From positions 144,068,001 to 144,132,000 of the forward strand of contig CM077670.1 in assembly GCA_039707655.1 (NCBI GenBank): DNA of 64,000 nt, given 5' to 3'. Under the pieces are notes generated by a model, which was not told where the DNA came from, searched no databases, and saw only the letters and a list, made by a program, of their open reading frames with translations. This stretch comes from Elymus sibiricus. Lineage: Eukaryota > Streptophyta > Magnoliopsida > Poales > Poaceae. Position 1 is the stretch's first letter; each line of letters opens with the position of its first letter. The position numbers were made by a program, and so were the translations under genes. Shown here piece by piece: positions 55,647-64,000 of the stretch.

Positions 55647-58386
55647 AGCATCCCCAAGCTTAATTCCTGCTCGTCCTCGAGTAGGTAAATGATAAAAACA
55701 TAATTTTTGATGTGGAATACTACCTATCATGTTTCATCATGTAATCTCTCTCTTACGGTATGAATAATAAGATTCGAATGATTCAAGGCAATAGTCTATA
55801 ATTTGATATAAAGACATCAATACTCAGGGATACTAATAAACAATCATGAGCAATTGGATCATACTTTTTAACGCGATTCAGTTTTTTCAACTCCCACGCT
55901 ATACATGAGCGCAAGCCATGGATATAGCACTATGGGTGGAATAGAGTGTGGTGGTAGAGATAAATAAGAGAAGTCAAAAATAAGAAGATAGTCTCACATC
56001 GACGAGGCTAATCAACGGGCTATGGAGATGCCCATCAATTGATGTCAATGCGAGGAGTAGGGATTGCCATGCAACGGATGCACTAAGAGCTATAAGTGTA
56101 TGAAAGCTCAACATGAAAACTAAGTGGGTGTGCATCCAACTTGCTTGCTCATGAAGACCTCGGGCATTTAAGGAAGCCCATCATCGGAATATACAAGACA
56201 AGTTCTATAATGAAAAATTCCCACTAGTATATGAAAGTGACAAAATAGGAGACTCTCTATATGAAAAACATGGTGCTACTCTGAAGCACAAGTGTGGAAA
56301 AAGGATAGTAACATTGCCCCTTCTCTCTTTTTCTCTCATTTTTTTTTCTTGGGCTCTTTTTGGCCTCTTTTTTTCGTCTGGAGTCTCATCCCAACTTGTG
56401 GGGGAATCATGGCCTCCATCATCCTTTCCTCACTGGGACAATGCTCTAATAATGATGATCATCACACTTTTATTTACTTACAACTCAATATTGCAACACG
56501 ATACTAGAACAAAAATATGACTCTATATGAATGCCTCTGGCAGTGTACTAGGATGTGCAATGATGCTAGCGTCACATGTATAAAAATGATGAATGCTGGC
56601 TGAGCCACAAATACTATGTCAGCTATATGATCATGCAAAGCAATATGACAATGATGATGTGTGTCAATATATCTCGGAATGGCTATGGAAATGCCATGAT
56701 AGGTAGGTATGGTGGCTGTTTTGAGGAAGATATAAAGAGGCTTATGTGTGATAGAGCGTATCATATCATGGGGTTTGGATGCACCCGTGAAGTTTGCTCC
56801 AACTCTCGATGTGAGAATGGGCAATGCACGGTATCGAAGAGGCTAGCAAATTGCGGAAGGGTGAGAGTGCGTATAATCCATGGACTCACATTAGACATAA
56901 AGAACTCACATACTTATTGCGAAAGTTTATTAGCCCTTGAAGCAAAGTACTACTATGCATGCACCTAGAGGGATAGATTGATAGGACAAGGTCCATCGCT
57001 CGTCCCCGACCGCCACTCATAAGGTAGACAATCAACAAAAAATCATGCTCCAACTTCTTAGCATAACGACAGATCATACGTGCATGCTTCGTGAATCACA
57101 AACCTTAACACTAATATTCTTACTAAACCACAATCATCTACTAATACTTCCCACATATTACCATCTTAATATTGCAAAACTATTGCAAGGAATCAAACTC
57201 ATCATATTCAGTGATCTACATGAAAGTTTTTATTATATCCCTCTTGAATACCTATCATATCAGGACCAAATTCATAACCCGTGCATATTACCATTGATAT
57301 TCATTAGACTCTCAAAAAGATATAAGTGAAGCATAAGAGTGCAACTATTTCTTTAAAATATAACCACCACCATGCTCTAAAAGATATAAGTGAAGCACTA
57401 GAGCAACTGCCTAGCTCAAAAGATATAAGTGAAGCACATAGAGTATTCTAACAAATCACAAATAATGTGTGTCCCTCTCAAAAAGGTGTGTTCAGCAAAG
57501 ATGACTGTGACAAAGTAAAAAGCAAACAAACTATATCACAAGACGCTCCAAGAAAAACACATATCATGTGATGAATAAAAATGTAGCTCCAAGTGAGTTA
57601 CCGATAGATTGTAGATGAAAGAGGGGATGCCTTCTGGGGCATCCCCAAGCTTAGATGCTTGAGTATTCCTTGAATATTACCTTGGGGTGCCTTGGGCATC
57701 CCCAAGCTTAGGCTCTTGCCGCTCCTTATTCCTTCATCCATCGTAGTCTCACCCAAAACTTGAAAACTTCAGCACACAAAACTCAACAGAAACCTCGTGA
57801 GATCCGTTAGTATAACAAACAAATCTTAAACTTTAGGTACTGTTGTAAATTGATTCAATTTTAATATTGGCATAATGCTACTGTACTCCAACTTCTCCAT
57901 GACTCATACCCCCCGATACGATCCATAGATTCATCAAAATAAGCAAACTATGCAACAAAAACACAATCTGTCTAAAACAGAACAGTCTGTAAAGCTCTAA
58001 ATTAACGTCATACTTCTGTAACTCCAAAACTTCTTAAAAATTATGACAACGTGGGAAATTCATATATCAATATTGTGCAAAAAATTCAGAAGGTTCTAAC
58101 GTTCCAGCGAAAAACCAAAATTCCAGCACTGGACACAAAAGTTTCTGTTTTCAAACAGCATCAATTATACTATCTTCCAAATCATCCCAAAGGCATTACT
58201 TGGCACAAACACTAATTAAAACATAAAAATACAGTCATAACAGAAGCTATAATTGTGTAAACACTCAATAACAGAAAGAAAAAGCAAAAATTTATTTTTT
58301 TCATTGGGTTGCCTCCCAACAAGCGCTATTGCTTTAAGCCCCTAGCTAGGCATAATGCATGGTTTCAAGTGTTGTCATCCTTCGTA
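55647..58386 (-). other. 3' non-coding region and PPT of element J
   Basis: Next to the LTR the minus strand reads AAGCTTGGGGATGCT (PPT). Two further AAGCTTGGGGATGCC copies lie near 57640 and 57700, and ATAAGTGAAGCA repeats occur at about 57323, 57385 and 57428, mirroring element I. No credible ORF was found. Confidence 0.8.
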
Positions 58387-58524
58387 TTAATTCCATAGGT
58401 GGCCCTCATAAGGTGCTTTAATTCTCTTTCTAGGGAAGTGTTCCATCCCTTTCTTTAATGGAAATTGAAATCTTAAATTACCTTCTTTCAAATCAATAAT
58501 AGCACCAATCGTTCGTAGAAAAGG
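58387..58524 (-). pseudogene. Protease C-terminal end in element J
   Basis: The 45-codon minus frame reads GAIIDLKEGNLRFQF (about 58450-58495) and MEHFPRKRIK, then a TAA at 58387. This is the end of a gag-protease ORF of gypsy elements. The rest was displaced by K. Element I lacks this sequence, which marks the main coding difference between the two relatives. Confidence 0.75.
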
Positions 58525-60905
58525 TGTGACGCCCCCGACTCAACCGTGCACTAATTATACATGCAAATGCGCACGATCAAGATCAAAGACTCACGGGAAC
58601 ATATCACAACACAACTCTAGACACAAATTAAAGGCAGACAGCTTTATATTACAAGCCAGGCCACGAAGGCTCGAATACATAAGTGAGCGGAAGCAACAAT
58701 ATCTGAGTACAGACATAACTAAACAAGTTTGCCTTAAGAAGGCTGAGCAAAACACTGACATCTAGATCAAAAAGGCGCAGGCCTCCTGCCTGGGAGCCTC
58801 CGAACTACTCCTGGTCATCGGTCTCCATGTAGTAGTAAGCTCCATCGGTGTGGTAGTAGTAGTCGTCGACGGGGTCAACAGCAGTCTCGGGGTCTACCGG
58901 AGAGAAGAGGGGGAAGAAACAATAAATACAAAGCAGACAAATGCATCACAATGCATGACATGGCAATATGTTGTGTTGGGGGGTGACCTAATGCGGTGCT
59001 AAGCATTACAGACGGAGCGGGAAAATATCTAAGAATATTTTCCCGGCTTTAGGCAATTATCGGACAGACGATCCGGATGGGAAGGTTCCATGTTTGCAGT
59101 GTTGGAGGGGTGTGGCAGGTATATGTGGCATATTCGGATTCGTCTTATTTTTCTGATCAACTTTCATATATAAATTATTTCCATCCGAGTTACGGATTAT
59201 TTTATATGATTTTTCAAAGTTCAAAAGATTTTCGGGAATTTCTGGAATATTTGTATTTCGAAATTAAAAAAGTAAAATACTTTTGTCACCTAGTGCTATT
59301 CTAGCCACAGTGTATGACAGTGGGGCCAGCGGGGCTGGGTTGACCCAGTCAAAGGTTGACTGGTCAACATATGAACAGTCTACGTGGGCCCCACGTGTCA
59401 TTGTCTCATGGTTTATTTAATGGCTAATTAAACTGGTTAATAAGAGGGGAGGTTCCACATGTCATAAGGGGTTAGTTAGTCTGATTAGTGCTAAACTAAT
59501 TGGGTCGGGCCCCACTAGCAGAGAGCTAGCCAGCCTCTCTGGCTGGGCTGCATGCGCGCACGAAAGCAGGGCGTCGGCGGGCGAGCAGCGGCAGCAGGGG
59601 GCGGTGGCAGTGGCAGCGGTGGCAGGAGTCAGCAGCGGCAGCACATAGCAGCAGTAGTAGCAAGCAGAGCAGCTGTAGCAGCACAGCAGCAACAGCAAGC
59701 CGCGGCAGCAGCAGAACACGGCAACAGCAGCTGAGCAGTAGCGGCATGGGCAGCACGCGCAGCAGAGCAGCAGCGCGAGCAGTAGGCGGTCGCGGGCGCG
59801 CGCGGGCGAGGCACAGGAGCCGCGGCCTTGGGCAGGAGCAGGCAGCAACAGCAGCAACAACACGTACACGTACGCGAAGGCGGAGCTCCGGCCCTGGCCT
59901 TGGGATGACGACATACGGCGATGGATCGAAGGGCAAAGAAAGGGAATCGGAGGAGATGCTCACCACAGAGTCTGTAGACATGATTAGGGAGCGCGGGGTG
60001 GCCGGAATGCGACGGACTCGACGGCGAGATGTGGCGGCCATGGGTGAAGATGGCGGCGATGGCGAGCTTCTGGTGCGCCCCTACTCGAACCGATGCGCGT
60101 AGGCGACGGAGTCGATGACGAGGGAGCGCCTGAACATCTTGGCGCTACGAGGGGAGGCTCCAGAGCGCGTGGACGACAGGGGTGCGGCGACCTCGAGCTC
60201 AGGAATGAAGAAAATGGAAGGGGACGAGCGAGGGAGGAAGAACGAGTGGCCTAGGGTTTGTCTCACACGTCGGGGATGTCTTTATACATCTCAGGGCTCG
60301 CTGGATGAACGACACGAGGAGATCGGGAGCGTGGATGGCATGCGTGCGTGTTCGGCGCCATGGCCTCTGCCTCTGTCCAGAGGTAAGGGAAAGGCCCTGC
60401 CGGGCTGGGCCACAGTGCACTGTGGCACTTAGGCCCAGTTGCATAGTAACGTTAGGTTCTTTTGCATTTCTTTATCTGTTGTATTTCCAGCTTCTGTTTT
60501 GCATTAATTTTCACACCATTTAACTTTTCTAAAATGTGGAACCTGGTCACATAATTAACTTGCAATATTTAGCACTGCCACAAACAGTTTGAGGATTATT
60601 TGAATCCATTCGAATTTGGTTCAATTAGAAATGATTTAAAAGAGGATGTTTAGGTACTGTTTTTGGATGATAGGTTCAAAAAGAGCAAACAAGTGATGTT
60701 GTTTTCCTTAACCTTAATTACATATGGATTATTTACAAAATTATGAACTATTTTGCTTGCAAGTTTGAAGATGTAAATATTTGACTTGTTTTTCAAATTT
60801 GAATTTGAATTTGATTTTTGGACAAGTGGCAATTTGCATAGTAATCATGATGACATGGCAACCATTAGGGGGAGATTACTGTAGCATGATTATCGGGGTG
60901 TTACA
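58525..60905 (-). repeat. 3' LTR of element K
   Basis: This 2,381-bp LTR has a minus-strand TATA (GTATAAAGAC) at about 60284-60293. It contains a long GC-rich, CAG-rich stretch (59584-59860) downstream of that start. No second copy is in the window, so only the outer ends are inferred from TG...CA and the PPT. Confidence 0.85.
59584..59860. repeat. Degenerate CAG/GCA trinucleotide-rich stretch in K's LTR
   Basis: Many imperfect runs of CAGCAG, GCAGCA and CAACAG occur over about 280 bp. It creates long open frames in all phases (poly-Ala, poly-Gln, poly-Arg, poly-Cys) that I do not accept as genes. Confidence 0.85.
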
Positions 60906-63900
60906 AATCTCCTCCACTAGAAGAAATCTCATCTCGAGATTTAAGAAGTAGAGTTAAGGGGGAAAAATTGGTTACAAAATTCTAACAAGTCTTCTAGGAC
61001 TTGGTTGCTTTTCCCGAAGAGGTCAATCTACTGCATTGAAGTCTTTATTTCTCTGCATCATGCATCATGTTGAAGTTGTCATTCTTCCTTCAGGATCTTC
61101 ATCGTACTTACGAAAAGGATAAGGGGTAAATTCGGAAGAATGAACCACTGCAAGGTTGATTATCTGGTAGATAACTCAGGGAATGTGGCAGAAAGTATCT
61201 CTCGAATTGAATAAATGAAATATATCGAGAGCAAGATACATATATAAGAAGTTATAAGAAGTTTCAAGCAGGTAGGCAATCGTTCGATGCCTGAAATAGA
61301 GTCTGAAAGGGGTTCAGAGCAACGGGAATAAGTATTGCATCTGAAACCAAAATAGATCATCTCTAGGAAGGTGGCTCGTGAATTACATACGAAGCCAAGC
61401 GTGAGGAATAACCTAGGAAACAGGGATGTACAGGAGAGTCAGGTTTCGATCCTGTGGAACTGTGGTTAGTGTGGATTAAGAGTAGGAAGGGCGGTGACAT
61501 CTTGCACGGTCACGATAGCAAGGCATGTCAGAGGATAGCTTGTCAGCTATGTCGGCAACCATGTCGGTATCAAGGGCGGGGGACGAAGAGAACCATTTTC
61601 CTGCTTGTAAGAAATAGGCGGACCAATAGGCAAAGTTCTCATCCATCGGTGGTTACCGAAATGTTATCAGCAATAGTAAGAGGTTCTTACTGACAGGGTT
61701 GTACACCGAGGTGTTTACATAAGCAGGGAATTGTTAGTACTTAGTTCATATAGATCACCAGAAAGGTTAAACAGACCAACGGAAAGGAAAATGTGATTAA
61801 CAGATTAATCAGACCAATGGAAAGGAAAATGTGTTTATACACAAGTATTAGGAGTATATCCTTCACAAGAACAAGCAGAGTATGATATATATGACAGGAC
61901 AACAAGTACATAACCATTTAGATAAAGGGGCCAGGAGAATCATGATGTTTACCCATACAACGGTGTTTGGATAATCGATCAAGAAACATTTAGCATTGCG
62001 CTTCCAATGTTCTTGTTGATATTCGGAATACCACAGTCATGCTTCAGGGTAGGAATAATATGGTGTTAATGTAAAGACTGGGTTTGAAGATCACAAGAAA
62101 TACTCAAGGATCAATTCTAGGAATGGCAAAGAACTTAAGGTATAACCAAGACAAGACCAAGTCTTTGTTGGAAGGACGGCCAGGATGTTGTCGATGACAA
62201 CACAAATTATCGAGGCAAGGATGGTATTTCTTATCATGAATTCGATTCTCATCTTGGAAGAAGTCAAAATGTTGACGATGATCACAACACATTTTGTCGA
62301 AAGGTTTCAAGAGGACGCAATCGCACAGCGACGGCATCAAGCAAGGGAATGAGAAAGTGGAAAGTTATGGGATCAACAGATAAGATGCAAGCTCAGAATC
62401 AATCTAGCTGTTCAAGGTGAAACGATATGACGAAGAAGCTTGACGTAAGCTTAGCTCATCATCGAAAATTGTGCTCCAGAAAGAAGGACCAGGTAGCACA
62501 GTTAAAATTAGCACGTTAATTATGTAGTCGATCAGGCTAGGAATGACATGATGGAGTATTAAACTTCCCAGAAACAAAGTACTAGGAGTATTGAATCACA
62601 GTGTGGATTTGAGCCACTTGTCAGAGTTCTCGAGTGACGGACAATGCAAACCTACAGAGTGACTAAAACGGTGGGAAATATTATTCCAACAAAAATTCAT
62701 AAGAGGTAGTGCAATGGCACGATATCCTCGAGATATCTGAGGGTGATACTCGAAGGTAGAACATAATAGAAGCTGAACTGGATCATTGACCCGCGGACAG
62801 CAGATACTTTAACCTTGTCGAAAAATAGACGAGGCATTGGAATGGATTCCTTTCAGATATATCAAATAAGGTCAGCATGGTCGGAGCCATAACTGCAAGG
62901 GATCAGATTTAATGATAACGGAAGAATTATTCAAATGATTAAATATTTTACAAGAAGCTTATGTGACGGTCTACATCATTTCCATGGGCATGAACACAAG
63001 TTCAAGGTCGACTCCCACTTCTTTAATGCATAACCTTTCATTCGCTTCTTGTTTTCGAAGAAGTTGTAGTGTTGAAAATTTATGTGACGAAGCGCCAGTA
63101 GAGTATAACCCGCATAACTTTCGGGTTCACACAGATTAGGGAAGGCATAGGTTCAACCCTTCGAGGCATCTTAGGAACATATACCACAACTTCAAGAGTA
63201 ATTAACACAAGCTCGAAAGCAGAGCATGGTTGACAAAGCAGACGATACAATTTACCAAAGGCATTATGTATCAGGGGAAGAACTCACAAGGTTATTCAAT
63301 ATGAAGGACACTGTCGGATAATAATCTAACAAAGGATTTGGCTATCCACAAAGGATCTGATGTGAGTATCGGTACCCAACCAGAAGAAGAACGAATGTGA
63401 AGGCATCGAATTATAGAAACATCTGAATAATTCGATGCTTAAATACAAAGAAATTATGATTTCCAGATCGGTGTATCGGAATCAGATGCTCTGATCAAAT
63501 ATGAGTAAGTTGAATAGACTTAGAGGCAGTGCTGATCAAAACTTGATTGGTCAAGAACCAGCTCATGCCCGAATAACGTCTGAGCCGAAAGGATAATTTC
63601 TAAGAATCATTTGATGATTGCGAGTATTCGCAGACACATTGAATCATTAGACTCAAAATGGCAATGACAAGGGATGTCAACGAAAATTACTAGACATATG
63701 GAATTAACCATAATGCAAACATGCAAGATTTCAAGAGCAATAGGTTGTAGAGGATTTTTGAAAGATCGAATAGCACTATGAAGTATTTTGCGAAACACAT
63801 GCACAACTGGGGATGAACGAATCCCCGGTAAGTGTGAGGAATTATTCGTAGGTGTATTCATGCAGGAAGGAGCTGCAAGGTAGTAGGCACAAAGGATTCT

Positions 63901-64000
63901 CCGAATATCGGAGAGTAATTCGAGGCATCTTGTAATAAAAAGAGCAACTGGGAATGAATGTATGAACGGCAAGGATGTATAGTTATCCACGGGGATTTAT
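60906..64000 (-). other. Interior of element K, no recognisable coding
   Basis: This is 3.1 kb with only short frames. The longest, 127 codons at 63607-63990 on the minus strand, has no motif I know. It may be a long 3' non-coding region or the body of a non-autonomous element. I saw no tandem repeats. Confidence 0.55.

Larger units (their letters stand above)
54096..58524 (-). mobile_element. Element J: same family as I, inverted, truncated by K
   Basis: The 3' LTR (54096-55646) is followed by a PPT, a non-coding region matching I in inverted sense, and the C-terminal end of a protease-type ORF. Element K inserts at 58524/58525. The left TSD candidate is CCTAC (54091-54095). The 5' part lies beyond the window. 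J and I differ in the ORF end, so J may be a gag-protease version of the family. Confidence 0.88.
58525..64000 (-). mobile_element. Element K: gypsy-type LTR element, 3' part, runs off the window
   Basis: The LTR 58525-60905 starts TGTGACGCCCCCG and ends CGGGGTGTTACA. Just inside, the minus strand reads TTCTAGTGGAGGAGATT, a PPT, so K is in minus orientation. The left TSD candidate is AAAGG (58520-58524). About 3.1 kb of interior is visible without recognisable pol. Confidence 0.88.

Noticed and set aside
59462..60102. Ala/Gln/Arg/Cys-rich ORFs on both strands
   Set aside because: They arise from the CAG-rich tract in K's LTR and have no start context or domain.
63607..63990. 127-codon minus-strand ORF near the window end
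   Set aside because: No recognisable domain or conserved neighbour, and composition typical of random A/T-rich sequence; kept only as part of K's interior.
1..64000. Any host single-copy gene
   Set aside because: Every long frame with recognisable motifs belongs to a retroelement; the rest falls inside LTRs or element interiors.

Overview
The window is plant heterochromatin-type DNA, almost certainly from a Triticeae grass (wheat, Aegilops, barley or rye group). It contains no recognisable single-copy host gene, rRNA or tRNA gene. I read it as eleven LTR retrotransposons or fragments, here called A to K, many inserted into one another. The lineage call rests on a BARE1/WIS/Angela-type copia LTR (E), on gypsy families with tRNA-Asp primer sites, and on the nesting style. 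Most calls rest on paired LTRs, TG...CA termini, exact 5-bp target-site duplications (TSDs), primer-binding sites (PBS), polypurine tracts (PPT) and pol motifs.

Layout. A (plus strand, gag-protease) is the outermost host: 1-1560, 11851-11892 and 42281-43027. B, a Tat-like gypsy element (minus, 1561-11850, TSD AGGCT), and C, an Athila-like gypsy element (minus, 11893-42280, TSD ATAAA), sit 37 bp apart in A's protease region. C is split three times: by D, a second Tat-like element (minus, 18261-35610, TSD ATAAC) in its RT; by solo LTR F (36310-37883, TSD ATACA) between protease and RT; and by solo LTR G (40744-42013, TSD CCCCC) in its 5' LTR. D carries copia solo LTR E (22387-24229, TSD GGTGT). 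From 43028 follow H (minus, one LTR and an extra ORF), I (plus, complete non-autonomous element, 47028-53857), J (minus, same family as I, truncated by K) and K (minus, LTR 58525-60905, running off the window).

Genes. B and D carry gag and pol on the minus strand and, between integrase and the 3' LTR, a large opposite-strand gene (plus) encoding the 'putative gypsy-type transposase' domain protein known as the antisense ORF of Tat elements. In both the gene looks spliced (3 exons in B, 7 in D) and has a TATA-like box just upstream. D also has a 13-copy 72-bp array where this gene and pol converge, an intronic array of longer repeats, and a recent exact 1,881-bp tandem duplication inside gag. 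All coding regions are decayed; most nonsense codons are TAG or TGA at sites explained by one C-to-T change from CAG or CGA, as expected for long CHG/CG-methylated DNA.

Rough ages from LTR differences counted by eye (1.3e-8 substitutions/site/year): C about 6.5% in a sampled part (~2.5 My), D ~5.6% (~2 My), B ~4% (~1.6 My), consistent with the nesting. The gag duplication in D differs at 12 of 1,881 sites (0.6%), so it arose long after D inserted.
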